A DNA stretch of 64,000 bases from Amycolatopsis sp. FDAARGOS 1241 (GCF_016889705.1 NZ_CP069526.1:4278001-4342000); one strand, 5' to 3'; shown: positions 26,413 through 36,664, counted from the first letter of the stretch. The notes: a model not told the origin generated them from the letters alone. Translations and numbers: made by a program.

Positions 26413-28215
26413 CTACAGGTACTGACCCGTGTTGGTGGCGGTGTCGATCGCCCGCCCCGAGTCCTGGTTCTTGCCGGTGACGAGGGTGCGGATGTACACG
26501 ATCCGCTCCCCCTTCTTGCCGGAGATCCGGGCCCAGTCGTCCGGGTTCGTGGTGTTCGGCAGGTCCTCGTTCTCCGCGAACTCGTCGACTATCGCGTCCA
26601 GCAAGTGCTGCACGCGCAGGCCGGGCTGCTTCGTCTCCAGCACCGACTTGATCGCCGACTTCTTGGCCCGGTCCACGATGTTCTGGATCATGGCGCCCGA
26701 GTTGAAGTCGCGGAAGTACAGGACTTCCTTGTCCCCGTTGGCGTAGGTGACCTCCAGGAACCGGTTCTCGTCGCTCTCCTCGTACATGCGCTCGACGGTG
26801 TGCTGGATCATCGCGTCGAACGTGGCCTTCTGGTCCCCGCCGAACTCCGCCAGGTCGTCGGAGTGGATCGGCAGGCCCTCGGCCAGGTACTTCGAGAAGA
26901 TGTCCTTCGCGCCTTCGGCGTCCGGACGCTCGATCTTGATCTTCACGTCGAGCCGTCCCGGTCGCAGGATCGCCGGGTCGATCATGTCTTCGCGGTTGGA
27001 GGCGCCGATGACGATGACGTTCTCCAGGCCCTCGACACCGTCGATCTCCGACAGCAGCTGCGGCACGATCGTGGTCTCCACGTCGGAGGACACGCCCGAG
27101 CCACGGGTGCGGAAGATCGAGTCCATCTCGTCGAAGAACACGATGACCGGCGTGCCCTCGGAGGCCTTTTCCCGCGCCCGCTGGAAGATCAGCCGGATCG
27201 ACCGCTCGGTCTCACCGACGAACTTGTTCAGCAGCTCGGGACCCTTGATGTTGAGGAAGTAGGACTTGCCGTCCGCCTTCTCACCGCGGGCCTCGGCGAC
27301 CTTCTTGGCCAGGGAGTTGGCCACCGCCTTGGCGATGAGCGTCTTCCCGCAGCCGGGAGGCCCGTACAGCAGCACGCCCTTGGGCGGGCGCAGCTGGTAC
27401 TGCTGGTAGAGGTCCGCGTGCAGGAACGGCAGCTCCACGGCGTCGCGGATCTGCTCGATCTGCCGGGCCAGGCCACCGATGTCCTCGTAGCGGACGTCCG
27501 GCACCTCTTCCAGCACGAGGTCCTCGACCTCGGCCTTCGGCACGCGCTCGTACGCGTACCCGACCTTCGAGTCGACCAGCAGCGAGTCGCCTGGCTTGAG
27601 CGGCTGCTCGGTCAGCGGATCGGCGAGCAGGACCACCCGCTCCTCGTCCGCGTGCCCGACGACCAGTGCACGGGGGAGACCACCCTCGTCCTCGGGCGCC
27701 AGCACTTCGCGCAACGCGCACACCTCGCCGGTGCGCTCGAAGTCGCCGCCTTCGACGACCGTGAGCGCCTCGTTGAGGCGCAGGGCCTGACCTCGGCGCA
27801 GCGACGAGATCTCCACAGCCGGCGACACCGAGACCCGCATCTTGCGGCCCGCGGTGTAGACGTCCACCGTGTTGTCCTCGTACGAGGCGACGAAAACCCC
27901 GTACCCGCTCGGCGGCTGGGCCAGGCGGTCGACCTCCTCGCGGAGGGCGAGCAACTGGCCCCGCGCCTCGCGCAGGGTCTCGACCAGTTTCGTGTTGCGT
28001 TCGGTGAGCTGGCTCACCCGTTCGGTCGCCTCGGCGAGGCGCTGTTCCAGAACTCTGTTCTGGCGCGGTGAATCGGTGAGTTTGCGACGCAAGAGCGCCA
28101 CTTCTTCCTCGAGAAAGCGGATCTGCCGGGCTTGCTGCTCAGGCGTCTGCCCAGCTCCGCTCGTTGCTGAAGGGTCGGCCTCCTCGCGCCGACCTCCGGG
28201 AAGGTCATGATGCAT
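26413..28215 (-). CDS. mpa: Proteasome-activating AAA+ ATPase Mpa (ARC)
   Basis: A 600-residue AAA+ unfoldase. An N-terminal coiled coil at about 20-85 ([20 protein letters not shown] onwards) binds Pup. OB domains follow, then the AAA module: Walker A GPPGCGKT near 290, Walker [10 protein letters not shown], and the arginine-finger region [13 protein letters not shown]. It ends TNTGQYL, the motif that docks into PrcA. ATG at 28215 is chosen because GAGGAGG sits 6 bp upstream; an in-frame ATG at 28242 has no such site. A PafBC-type promoter lies just upstream. Confidence 0.97.
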   Translation of the reverse strand: MHHDLPGGRREEADPSATSGAGQTPEQQARQIRFLEEEVALLRRKLTDSPRQNRVLEQRLAEATERVSQLTERNTKLVETLREARGQLLALREEVDRLAQPPSGYGVFVASYEDNTVDVYTAGRKMRVSVSPAVEISSLRRGQALRLNEALTVVEGGDFERTGEVCALREVLAPEDEGGLPRALVVGHADEERVVLLADPLTEQPLKPGDSLLVDSKVGYAYERVPKAEVEDLVLEEVPDVRYEDIGGLARQIEQIRDAVELPFLHADLYQQYQLRPPKGVLLYGPPGCGKTLIAKAVANSLAKKVAEARGEKADGKSYFLNIKGPELLNKFVGETERSIRLIFQRAREKASEGTPVIVFFDEMDSIFRTRGSGVSSDVETTIVPQLLSEIDGVEGLENVIVIGASNREDMIDPAILRPGRLDVKIKIERPDAEGAKDIFSKYLAEGLPIHSDDLAEFGGDQKATFDAMIQHTVERMYEESDENRFLEVTYANGDKEVLYFRDFNSGAMIQNIVDRAKKSAIKSVLETKQPGLRVQHLLDAIVDEFAENEDLPNTTNPDDWARISGKKGERIVYIRTLVTGKNQDSGRAIDTATNTGQYL

Positions 28216-28245
28216 CGGGCACCTCCTCGGAGTGCTTTTCATTCC

Positions 28246-28268
28246 ACGGTACCGGCGATCACCGACAA
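28246..28268 (-). promoter_or_regulatory. PafBC-type (RecA-NDp) promoter of mpa
   Basis: On the minus strand TTGTCGGTG (28268-28260), 8 bp ATCGCCGG, then TACCGT (28251-28246). This fits the published LexA-independent DNA-damage promoter consensus TTGTCRGTG-N8-TAN3T, which PafBC activates. Transcription would start near 28239, about 24 nt before the mpa ATG, leaving room for the GAGGAGG site. A scan by eye found no other match in the window. Confidence 0.75.
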
Positions 28269-28546
28269 GAAAAGGCCTTTCCGCATCACAAGATCGGCGC
28301 GTCGCGATTTCCGCACCCGCTCAGCACGGTCGGCGCCGCAGCGCAAGCGGCCGAATCGGTGCCCGGACACCGAGGGCCGTCACGCCCGGTTCCACCAGGC
28401 GAAAGCGAGCACGCTCGAAGTACCCCGGCACCGGTGCCGCCAACCGTCCCCGGCGCCGGATTCCGGCCTGAGCGCACGGATCCCGGCTGCCCTGGCTAGC
28501 ATCCGGGACCAGGTCGTACTCCGAAGAACGTCAGGGGGCTCCACAC
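28269..28546. other. Intergenic region between mpa and the Gln-rich membrane protein gene
   Basis: No convincing gene. On the plus strand TAGCAT at 28497-28502 fits a -10 element for the gene starting at 28547, with about 40 nt of leader and an AGGGGG ribosome site. The rest shows nothing I can name. Confidence 0.5.
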
Positions 28547-29566
28547 ATGACCTACCCGCCGCAGCAGCCCGGTGGTCACGGCCAGCAGGGCGGTGGCTAC
28601 GGAGGTTACGGCCAGCAGCCGAATCCCTACGGACAGTCCCAGCCCGGCGGTGGTCAGCCCCAGTCCGGCCCGCAGCAGCAGCCCGGTTACCCCGGCGGGC
28701 AGCCGCAGCAGGGCCAGCAGCCGTACCAGCCACAGCAGGGCGGGTGGGGACAGCAGGGCGGCTACCCACAGAGCGGGCTGCAGCAGCAGCCCGGGTACCC
28801 CCAGCAGCAGCAACCGCCCCAGTACGGGCAGCAGGATCCGTACCAGCAGGGCGGAACGCAGCAGTTCGGACGGCCCGAGCCCTACCAGCAGCCCGGTGGG
28901 ACGCAGCAGTACGGACAGCCGGAATCGGTCCAGCAGGGCGGGTTCGGCGACCAGTACGGCCAACCGGGTGGTTACCACGAATGGGGCGGTTACGGCGAGG
29001 AACCGCCCAAGAAAAAGAAAACCGGCCTGATCATCGGGATCGTCGTGGGCGTCGTCGTGGTGGTCGGCGCCGCCGTCGGGCTCATCATCGGGCTGTCCGG
29101 TGGCGACAAGGGCAAAACGGACACCGCAGCCCCGTCGGCCGCGCCCGCGCCGACCAGCGCGCCGAACAGCGGCGCGCCTACGCTCCCCAGCGCGAGCGCC
29201 GGGTCGAACCCCTCCACGGGGTCGACCGGTTCGACGGGCTCGACCGGTTCGTCCGGTGGTCCCGCCGCACCCGCGCCCGGCGGCAAGCCGAGCGCGCAGG
29301 AGCTGTTCCAGGCCGCCGCGGCCGACTTCAGCGCCGGCGACGGCGCAGCGCTCGCGAACCTCGCGTGCCGCAGCCTCTACGACGGCGGCGCGGTGCAGAT
29401 CCAGACGATCCAGGTCCAGCTCACCGGTACCGCACAGGAGAACGGTGACAAGGCGTCCGTGCGGTACCGGGCGACCCAGGGCACCAAGCAGGCGAACGGG
29501 ACGATGACCTCCAAGCGTGAGGCCGGTGTCTGGTGCCTCGTCGACGCCCAGGCGGACAAGCAGTGA
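28547..29566 (+). CDS. Gln/Gly/Tyr-rich single-span membrane protein with external domain
   Basis: A 339-residue protein. Residues 1-160 are Gln/Gly/Pro/Tyr-rich repeats. A basic KKKKTG precedes a transmembrane helix at about 163-185 ([20 protein letters not shown]). A Ser/Thr/Pro linker with GST repeats leads to an external domain from about 245 ([20 protein letters not shown]) resembling DUF4878-like folds, with two Cys (LACRS, VWCLV). The layout parallels 4215-5069. Function unknown. It is 10 bp upstream of a related smaller gene. Confidence 0.8.
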   Translation: MTYPPQQPGGHGQQGGGYGGYGQQPNPYGQSQPGGGQPQSGPQQQPGYPGGQPQQGQQPYQPQQGGWGQQGGYPQSGLQQQPGYPQQQQPPQYGQQDPYQQGGTQQFGRPEPYQQPGGTQQYGQPESVQQGGFGDQYGQPGGYHEWGGYGEEPPKKKKTGLIIGIVVGVVVVVGAAVGLIIGLSGGDKGKTDTAAPSAAPAPTSAPNSGAPTLPSASAGSNPSTGSTGSTGSTGSSGGPAAPAPGGKPSAQELFQAAAADFSAGDGAALANLACRSLYDGGAVQIQTIQVQLTGTAQENGDKASVRYRATQGTKQANGTMTSKREAGVWCLVDAQADKQ

Positions 29567-29576
29567 GACCCCGGCG

Positions 29577-30038
29577 GTGAGTCGCCGACTCACCGCCGGG
29601 CTCGTCGTGCTCGGCGCACTCGTGGCCGGGGCGGCGCTCGGCCTGGTGCTCGTCGCACCGGCCGGGCCGTCCGCACCATCGCCCTCGCCACCGGTTTCCC
29701 CGCCGGTTCCGCCGGCGCACAGCACGACTGCGACTTCCGCGAGTGACGCCGACGTCTCCGCGACGAACGTCCTCGCGAACGCCATCGCCGACGCCATCCG
29801 GCACGCCGACGCCAAGGAGTTCGGCCGCCTCACCTGCCGAGCGCAGACCTCGCAGGCCCTTGCCGACCTCCAGGCGAAGTGGGACGCCGCGGGACCGCTT
29901 ACCGTGAGCCTGGCCGGGCCGCCCGTCGTCGGCGGGGATTCGGCCGGGGTGACCGTGCACGTGGAAGGCCCGGGCGGGCGCAAGGACACGCCGTTCCCGA
30001 TGCACCGTGAGAACGGGCGGTGGTGCGTCCCGGGTTAG
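29577..30038 (+). CDS. Exported protein with DUF4878-like domain
   Basis: A 153-residue protein beginning VSRRLTAGLVVLGALVAGAA, an uncleaved signal or anchor, then a Pro/Ser linker and a domain with KEFGRLTCRAQTSQALADLQ and a final RWCVPG. The two cysteines correspond to those in the upstream protein. The GTG at 29577 is 10 bp past the upstream stop, so the two are co-transcribed. Function unknown. It converges on trmI with 1 bp between the stop codons. Confidence 0.72.
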   Translation: MSRRLTAGLVVLGALVAGAALGLVLVAPAGPSAPSPSPPVSPPVPPAHSTTATSASDADVSATNVLANAIADAIRHADAKEFGRLTCRAQTSQALADLQAKWDAAGPLTVSLAGPPVVGGDSAGVTVHVEGPGGRKDTPFPMHRENGRWCVPG

Positions 30039-30039
30039 C

Positions 30040-30885
<846 letters not shown>

Positions 30886-30952
30886 TCACACGCGAAACGC
30901 TGGCGTCAGATCCTCGCAGGTCGTCCGCGCGGGTCCCCGGTCGGGTGCACTC

Positions 30953-32110
30953 TCAGTAAGCGCGGCGGCCCCGGACGAGGGCCGCGCGCAGATCTTCCCG
31001 CCGCAGCACACCCGCCGGCCTGCCTTCGTCGTCGACCACGAGGAACTGCCAGGCGGGCGTTTCGCGCACGCGCTCGGCGATCTCCTCCCCCGGTTCGGAG
31101 GCCAGGAGCACCGTCTCGGCGCGGATGGGTTCGGCGGCCAGTTCCGCCGGTGCGTGCGGGTGGGTGCCGGCGAGCTGCTCGGCCGCCTGCTCGTCGAGCA
31201 GTCCCGCGGCGACGCCGTCGGCGCGCACGAGCACCACCCCGCGCCCGGCCGAGGCGGCGAGCGCGTCCGACACCGGGCTCTCCGCGGGCAGCTGCAGGAC
31301 GGGGCGGACGAGTTCGGTCAGCTCGAGGCCATCGGGCCAGCTGCGCCGCGCCTCGGCCGCGAGTTCCGAGCGGGCGCCGAGGATCACGAACCACGCCGTG
31401 ACCAGGCACACGCCCAGCCGCAGCCAGCGGTCTTCGCTGGCCGTCGCGAGGCCCCACAGCGCCCACACGATCAGGCCGGTCGCGACGAGCGCGCCCCCGG
31501 CCACCGCGGCGCGCGTGCCCTTGGCCCGCAGGCCCGTCGCGGCCCAGACGCCGGCGCGCACGAGCCGCCCGCCGTCGAGCGGCAGGCCGGGGAGCAGGTT
31601 GAACACGCCCACCGCGAGGTTCGCGACAGCGCACTCGGCCACGAGCAGCCACACCGCGCCCGCAGGCGGCACCGCGAACATCAGCAGCGCGCAGAACCCG
31701 CCCAGCACCAAGGAGACCGCCGGCCCGGCAGCCGCGACGAGCCCTTCCTGGCCCGGTCGCCGCGGCGTGCGCGCGACCTCGGACAACCCGCCGAGCAGGA
31801 AGAGCCTCAGCCGGCGCACGGGGATCCCGAGCCGCAGCGCGACGAGGCAGTGCCCGAGCTCGTGCGCCAGCACGGAAAGGCCCAGCAGCACCGCGAACGC
31901 GGCCGCCAGCAGCCAGGAGGTCGGCGTCGACGCCTCCGGCAGCAGGCGGCCCACCAGCGGTGCGTAGAGGACGACGATGATCAGCGACCCGATCCACCAC
32001 GAGGGCGACAGCAGCACCGGCACCCCGGCGACGCGGAACAGCAGCAGCCCGCCGTCGCCGGGCGAGGCGCGCCGGGACGGCCCGGCACCGTGCTGTCGGG
32101 TCGCGGCCAT
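30953..32110 (-). CDS. Site-2-type M50 metalloprotease with C-terminal CBS-like domain (Rip3-like)
   Basis: A 385-residue integral membrane protease. The zinc motif HELGH is at about 83-87, and the third ligand lies in NLLPGLPLDGGR near 168-179. About six hydrophobic helices are followed by a cytoplasmic CBS-like domain (PAWQFLVVDDEGRPAGVLRR). The family cleaves membrane-embedded anti-sigma factors or similar substrates. ATG at 32110. The gene lies beside trmI and faces away from the repeat array. Confidence 0.9.
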   Translation of the reverse strand: MAATRQHGAGPSRRASPGDGGLLLFRVAGVPVLLSPSWWIGSLIIVVLYAPLVGRLLPEASTPTSWLLAAAFAVLLGLSVLAHELGHCLVALRLGIPVRRLRLFLLGGLSEVARTPRRPGQEGLVAAAGPAVSLVLGGFCALLMFAVPPAGAVWLLVAECAVANLAVGVFNLLPGLPLDGGRLVRAGVWAATGLRAKGTRAAVAGGALVATGLIVWALWGLATASEDRWLRLGVCLVTAWFVILGARSELAAEARRSWPDGLELTELVRPVLQLPAESPVSDALAASAGRGVVLVRADGVAAGLLDEQAAEQLAGTHPHAPAELAAEPIRAETVLLASEPGEEIAERVRETPAWQFLVVDDEGRPAGVLRREDLRAALVRGRRAY

Positions 32111-32149
32111 GCGGGAAGCGTAGAGGGCCGCGTGTGGGAAGCGGGTGAT

Positions 32150-32795
32150 CCGGGCTTCCCGGACGAGTGGTGTCGGTCATCCGCCGCCGGCTTCTCGCTA
32201 CCCCTGGGCCCGCAGCACCCCGCCACGAGATCACTCCCGCACCGCAGGCCCGGCAACCCGACCACGCTCTCGGCGCCGGCTTCGTCCCTGCCCCGCGGGC
32301 GCCACAACCCGACCTCGAGATCCCCCGGCCCCGTCCCACGCGACGGACCCCGCGCAACCCCACCCGCGAGATCACGACGGCTTCGCCCCTCCCCAGGGCG
32401 CGCAGCCAACCCCACCCCGGGAACGCCCGGGCCTCGTCCTACGTCACGAGGTCGCCGCAACCCGACCCGTGGGCCGCCGACTTCCCCCCCCCAAGGCCCG
32501 CAGCAAACCCCACCCCGAGATCGCCGCACCTCAGGTCTGCAGCGACCTGCTGCGGGAACGCGCTGCCCTTTCCTCGCCACGGGATCGCGGCCACCCCACC
32601 GCCGGATCGCGCCGCCCGTTTCATCCCCGCGGGGCCGCACGACCACGGGATCGCGCCGACTTCGTCCCCCACCACGCGCTCTCAGCAGCCCCACCTCGCC
32701 GACGGCCTCGTCCCACGCCACGGACCCCACTCGCGGGATCGCGCCGCTTTGCCGAAGGCGAAGCAATCGAACACAGCGAGGCAATCAGATCCTGT
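32150..32795. repeat. Degenerate tandem array of about 45-55-bp units
   Basis: This 710-bp gap has no credible gene. Read on the minus strand it holds about 12 diverged units beginning with a GCGATCTCG-like core, then GGGTGGGGTT, GCTGCGGGCC and GACGAAGCCG. Spacing varies and some units are partial. The core and its right flank match the right end of the dispersed hairpin repeat at 35523-35680 (GCGATCTCGCGGTGGGTTTG). Near 32745 a TTCGCCTTCGGC hairpin resembles the terminal hairpin of that family. Long open frames here are by-products of the repeats. Confidence 0.7.
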
Positions 32796-32808
32796 CGGTG
32801 GGCGGCGT

Positions 32809-32814
32809 TACCCT
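32809..32814 (+). promoter_or_regulatory. -10 element of a leaderless RecB-like nuclease transcript
   Basis: TACCCT fits TANNNT and is followed by 6 bp (ctggcc) and the ATG at 32821. No ribosome site is present. Leaderless initiation is inferred. Confidence 0.55.
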
Positions 32815-32820
32815 CTGGCC

Positions 32821-33717
32821 ATGCCCGACACCGCTACAGTCACCACCCCACCGGAAACCGGTGACGAGCCCGTCCGGAGACGTCCGGCGCTGTCGCCTTC
32901 GCGTGCGAGCGACTTCAAGCAGTGCCCGTTGCTCTACCGCTTCCGTGCGGTCGACCGGTTGCCCGAGGTTCCCACGAAGGCGCAGGTGCGGGGCACACTC
33001 GTGCACGCCGTGCTGGAGCGGCTGTTCTCGCTGCCCGCGGGCGAGCGGGTGGCACCGCGGGCGAAGGACCTGCTGGGGCCCACGTGGGAAGAGCTGTCGG
33101 CGGCGAGTCCGGAGTGGACCGACCAGCTGTTCGCCGGTGAGGACGCCGAGGAGACCGGCAAGTGGCTGGCGTCGGCGGAGAAGCTGCTGGACGCGTACTT
33201 CGAGCTGGAGGACCCGCGTCGGCTGGAGCCGGAGGCGTGTGAGCTGCACGTGGAGATCGAGCTGGGCTCCGGTGTGCTGTTGCGGGGCTACATCGATCGC
33301 GTCGACGTCGCGCCCACCGGCGAGATCCGGGTGGTGGACTACAAGACCGGGGCCGCGCCGCGCGAGATCGGCGAGGCCAAGGCGATGTTCCAGATGAAGT
33401 TCTACGCCGTGGTGCTGTGGCGGTTGCGCGGCGTCGTGCCGCGCCAGCTGAAGCTGATGTACCTCACCGACGGCCAGTCGCTCGCCTACACACCCGACGA
33501 GGCGGAGCTGGTGCGGTTCGAGCACACGCTCGAGGCGATCTGGCAGGCGATCCTCAAGGCGGGCAAGACGGGTGACTTCAGGCCCAATCCCGGCAAGCTC
33601 TGTTCGTGGTGCGACCACCAGGCGCACTGCCCGGAGTTCGGTGGCACGCCCCCGGAGTACCCCGGCTGGCCGGAGCCGGATGGCGGCGAAGAGTCCGCGC
33701 TGGACCGGGCCGACTGA
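32821..33717 (+). CDS. RecB-like PD-(D/E)XK nuclease with probable Fe-S cluster
   Basis: A 298-residue PDDEXK_1 nuclease. Active-site residues lie in GYIDRVDV near 157-164 and RVVDYKTG near 170-177. A cysteine in SDFKQCPLLYR near 38 and three in LCSWCDHQAHC near 260-270 match the four-cysteine Fe-S pattern of AddB and Cas4 nucleases. The family processes DNA ends. It corresponds to Rv2119 by position. Its TGA overlaps the ATG of the thioesterase gene by one base. Confidence 0.88.
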   Translation: MPDTATVTTPPETGDEPVRRRPALSPSRASDFKQCPLLYRFRAVDRLPEVPTKAQVRGTLVHAVLERLFSLPAGERVAPRAKDLLGPTWEELSAASPEWTDQLFAGEDAEETGKWLASAEKLLDAYFELEDPRRLEPEACELHVEIELGSGVLLRGYIDRVDVAPTGEIRVVDYKTGAAPREIGEAKAMFQMKFYAVVLWRLRGVVPRQLKLMYLTDGQSLAYTPDEAELVRFEHTLEAIWQAILKAGKTGDFRPNPGKLCSWCDHQAHCPEFGGTPPEYPGWPEPDGGEESALDRAD

Positions 33718-34508
33718 TGGCCGACGCGTTCTACGTCCCCCTCGGTGACGAGCGCTACGCCGCCACGGAGCACACCAGCGGGCCCTGGGCGCCGGGTGCG
33801 CAGCACTTCGGGCCGCCGTCCGCACTGCTCGTGCGCGGGCTGGAGCGGCTCGAGGCGCCGCACCCTTCGCTCATCGCGCGGGTGACCGTCGACATCCTCG
33901 GTCCGGCGCCCGTCGCCGAGCTCGCCCAGCGCTCGTGGGTCGAGCGGCCTGGCCGCTCCGTCGAGCTGCTCCGGTCGGAGCTGTCGGCCGGCGGGAAGCT
34001 CGTCGCGCGGGCGACCGCGTGGCGCATCGCCACCTCGGACACCTCGGCGGTCGCCACCGACGCGGGGCCGCTGCTGCCGAGCGCCGATGCCGGCACCGAA
34101 ACGGCGTTCCCGGAAGACTGGACCGGCGGCTACCTGAACGCGGTCGAGTGGCGCGCCGTGCGGGGCGGGATCTCCGCGCCGGGGCCGGCCGCGGTGTGGG
34201 GCAGGCAGCGTGTGCCGCTCGTCGACGGCGAGGAACCGACCGGGCTGCAGCGGCTGTTCGCGATCGCGGACTCCGGCAACGGCGTGTCGCACTTCCTGCC
34301 CGGTCGTGAGTGGTTGTTCATCAACTCGGAGCTCACGGTCCACCTGCGCCGCGTGCCCGAGGGCGAGTGGATCGGCCTCGACGCGGTCTCGCTGGTCGGG
34401 CCACACGGCGTCGGCACCGCTACGAGTACCCTGCACGACGATTCCGGTCCGGTCGGCACCGGCGCGCAGGCTCTGCTCATCCGGCCGCGACAGGCCGAAG
34501 GCGGATAA
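33717..34508 (+). CDS. Acyl-CoA thioesterase family protein (double hotdog)
   Basis: A 263-residue protein. The N-terminal hotdog has QHFGPPSALLVRGLERL and a mid segment RPGRSVELLRSELSAGGKLVARAT. The C-terminal hotdog shows FINSELTVHLRRVPEGEWIG and DAVSLVGPHGVGTATSTLHD, typical of TesB-like 4HBT_3 enzymes. It hydrolyses acyl-CoA esters; chain preference unknown. TGATG coupling with the nuclease gene suggests one operon. Confidence 0.85.
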   Translation: MADAFYVPLGDERYAATEHTSGPWAPGAQHFGPPSALLVRGLERLEAPHPSLIARVTVDILGPAPVAELAQRSWVERPGRSVELLRSELSAGGKLVARATAWRIATSDTSAVATDAGPLLPSADAGTETAFPEDWTGGYLNAVEWRAVRGGISAPGPAAVWGRQRVPLVDGEEPTGLQRLFAIADSGNGVSHFLPGREWLFINSELTVHLRRVPEGEWIGLDAVSLVGPHGVGTATSTLHDDSGPVGTGAQALLIRPRQAEGG

Positions 34509-34571
34509 CCGCGCACCCGCGCCCCGGATCCAATAGCCTTCGCGGAACGATCGACAAGGGAGCGCTCCGGC

Positions 34572-35504
34572 ATGCAGATCACCTCGGTGGTCAACCAGAA
34601 GGGCGGGGTCGGCAAGACCTCACTGAGCGTGGGCGCGGCGGCGGCGCTGGCCGAGCGCGGCCGGCGCGTGCTGCTGATCGACCTCGACCCGCAGGGCCAC
34701 GCCACCACTGAAATGCTCGGCCTGGCCGAGGTGCCCGACGACGCACCCAGCCTCGCGAAGGCGCTCACGAAGCTGTGGAAGGGCCCGATCGAGGAACTCG
34801 CGGTGCCGCACCCGCGCAGCAACCTCGGCCGCGGCGGCGCGTTCGACGTGGTCCCGACGTCGCCGGGCATGTTCGACCTGATCCGCCGCCTGGACCAGTT
34901 CCGCGTGCCGGGCTGGCAGCTCGCCCGTGTGATCCAGTTCGCGAACTACGACCACGTGGTGATCGACTGCCCGCCGGCGCTCGACGTACTCACCAACAAC
35001 GCGCTCGCGGCGTCGCACGGCATCCTGGTGCCCGTGCAGCCGGACAAGACGAGCATCCGCGCACTGCGGCTGCTGTCGGAGCAGGTTCGGTACGTGGAAC
35101 AAACCACGGGCCGCTCGCCGATCGCGTGGTTCGGGATCGTGCCGGGCCTCTACCGCCGGCCGATTTCGCACTACGCGTCGGCGGCGCTGCAGGAGATGAC
35201 CGAGTTCGGCGTGCCCCTGCTCTCGCACGTGCCGCTCGGGGTGGTCATGAACGAGGCGGCCGCGAACGGCGTGCCAGTGACCACGTACGCACCCGAGACG
35301 TTGCAGGCGCTGTCGTTCCGCGAGATCGCCGAGACGCTCGACAGCTACCTCGGCCAGAACCTCGGCCCCACCGAGGTGCCCGCCGACGACGAGTTCGTCT
35401 TCGAGGACTTCATCTCCGAGGTCGCGATGACCCGCAACGCCAACGACAACGGCGCGCGCAAGAAGCTCTACGACCTCATGCCGAAACGGCCGCGGCCTCG
35501 CTGA
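34572..35504 (+). CDS. ParA/MinD-family ATPase
   Basis: A 310-residue deviant Walker ATPase: NQKGGVGKTS near 8-17, LLIDLDPQGHATTEML near 34-49 and VVIDCPPALD near 126-135. These are hallmarks of ParA-type partition or positioning ATPases. No ParB, parS-like repeat or replication gene lies nearby, so it is an orphan ParA-like protein. The C-terminal extension (DEFVFEDFISEVAMTRN onwards) is acidic, then basic. ATG at 34572; TAGCCT at 34533 may be its -10. Confidence 0.87.
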   Translation: MQITSVVNQKGGVGKTSLSVGAAAALAERGRRVLLIDLDPQGHATTEMLGLAEVPDDAPSLAKALTKLWKGPIEELAVPHPRSNLGRGGAFDVVPTSPGMFDLIRRLDQFRVPGWQLARVIQFANYDHVVIDCPPALDVLTNNALAASHGILVPVQPDKTSIRALRLLSEQVRYVEQTTGRSPIAWFGIVPGLYRRPISHYASAALQEMTEFGVPLLSHVPLGVVMNEAAANGVPVTTYAPETLQALSFREIAETLDSYLGQNLGPTEVPADDEFVFEDFISEVAMTRNANDNGARKKLYDLMPKRPRPR

Positions 35505-35522
35505 TGTCGCTGTGTTTGCTGT

Positions 35523-35635
35523 CTCGGCTTCGCCGAGACGGCGAGATCGCTTTTGAGCCGGTTTCTGGATGGCGACGGTCGGATCGGCCGGGGGCCGATC
35601 GCAACACCCCCATCCAGAAACCGGCGCGATCTCGC
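35523..35635. repeat. Dispersed hairpin repeat, copy 1 (R1)
   Basis: A nested inverted repeat after the ParA gene. A small hairpin CTCGGC-TTC-GCCGAG leads. Outer arms are GCGAGATCGC (35541-35550) and GCGATCTCGC (35626-35635). Inner arms CCGGTTTCTGGATG (35558-35571) and CATCCAGAAACCGG (35611-35624) are perfect, and GATCGGCC/GGCCGATC forms the tip. Copies with the same plan lie at 46551-46663 and 48041-48086. The flank to about 35680 resembles the unit of the 32.15-kb array. Confidence 0.85.
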
Positions 35636-35731
35636 GGTGGGTTTGCTTCCGGCCTACGGCACTCGGACGAGGCTGGCGCTGGGGCGTAGTGGCGGTGGTC
35701 TGGCAGTCCGCTGTGGACTGGTCCACTGTGG

Positions 35732-35780
35732 ATCGACAGAAAGGGCGCTTCCCAGGTGGGGAAGCGCCCTTTCTGTCGAT
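35732..35780. terminator. Long hairpin terminator downstream of hisG
   Basis: A perfect 22-bp stem: the left arm at 35732-35753 and the right arm at 35759-35780 with a 5-nt loop. It lies 3 bp past the hisG stop codon on the minus strand, and can also stop plus-strand reads from the ParA gene. Confidence 0.85.
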
Positions 35781-35783
35781 TGG

Positions 35784-36629
35784 TTACAGCCGGCAGGAGC
35801 GGATGTCGGAGGCCAGGACGGCCTTGGCGCCGGTCTCGGCGAGCTCGTCCATGATGCGGTTGACCTCCTTGCGCGGCACCATCGCCCGCACCGCCACCCA
35901 GTCGTCTTCCGCGAGCGGCGCGACGGTGGGCGATTCCAGGCCGGGTGTGATCGCGATGGCCTGCTCCAGCAGCGACCGCGGGCAGTCGTAGTCGAGCATC
36001 ATGTACTGCTGCGCGAACACCACGCCGCGCAACCGGGCCGCGAGCTGGGTCTTCGCCTTCGCCGCGTCGCTGCCCGCACGCTGCAGCAGCACCGCCTCGG
36101 ACACGCAGATCGGGTCGCCGAAGGCCACCAGGTTGTGCTGGCGCAGCGACCGGCCGGACTCGACCACGTCGGCGATCGCGTCGGCCACACCGAGCTGGAT
36201 CGAGATCTCGACGGCTCCGTCGAGCCGGATCACCTCGGCCTCCACGCCGTGGCGCTTGAGGTCTTCACGGACCAGGCGCGGGTACGAGGTGGCCAGCCGC
36301 TTGCCCTGCAGGTCGGCGGGCTTCCAGTCCTTGCCCGCCGGGGCGGCGTACCGGAACGTCGAGCCGCCGAACCCGAGCGCGAGCACCTCTTCGACCGGCG
36401 CGCCCGAGTCGAGCGCGAGGTCGCGGCCGGTGATGCCGAGGTCCAGCTCGCCGGAGCCGACGTAGATCGCGATGTCCTTGGGTCGCAGGAAGAAGAACTC
36501 GACCTCGTTGACCGGGTCGAGCACCGTCAGGTCACGCCCGTCATGTCGCTTGCGGTAGCCCGCCTCGGAAAGCATCTCGGCCGCCGCCGCGGCGAGGGCT
36601 CCCTTGTTCGGCACGGCAACACGCAGCAT
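35784..36629 (-). CDS. hisG: ATP phosphoribosyltransferase HisG (long form)
   Basis: A 281-residue long-form HisG. It begins [16 protein letters not shown]; the PRPP-binding loop region is [20 protein letters not shown] near 145-164. The C-terminal regulatory domain ([20 protein letters not shown]) is present, so feedback inhibition by histidine is expected. It joins ATP and PRPP in the first step of histidine synthesis. ATG at 36629 follows GAGGAGAG. It is 35 bp downstream of hisE. Confidence 0.96.
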   Translation of the reverse strand: MLRVAVPNKGALAAAAAEMLSEAGYRKRHDGRDLTVLDPVNEVEFFFLRPKDIAIYVGSGELDLGITGRDLALDSGAPVEEVLALGFGGSTFRYAAPAGKDWKPADLQGKRLATSYPRLVREDLKRHGVEAEVIRLDGAVEISIQLGVADAIADVVESGRSLRQHNLVAFGDPICVSEAVLLQRAGSDAAKAKTQLAARLRGVVFAQQYMMLDYDCPRSLLEQAIAITPGLESPTVAPLAEDDWVAVRAMVPRKEVNRIMDELAETGAKAVLASDIRSCRL

Positions 36630-36664
36630 TTCGCTCTCTCCTCGATCTCCGGTGCGCGAGCGCG

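Noticed and set aside
31981-32784. Open frame of 267 codons on the minus strand in the repeat array
   Set aside because: Its protein is a run of imperfect repeats from the DNA array and overlaps the protease gene; no start or family support.
32150-32795. Possible CRISPR array next to a RecB/Cas4-like nuclease
   Set aside because: Units are degenerate, spacing is irregular, spacers are not unique, and no cas genes are near. The units also match a dispersed repeat.
35700-35735. TGTGGA-rich sequence resembling DnaA boxes after the ParA gene
   Set aside because: Only partial matches to TTATCCACA and no origin-linked genes; the orphan ParA does not make this an origin.
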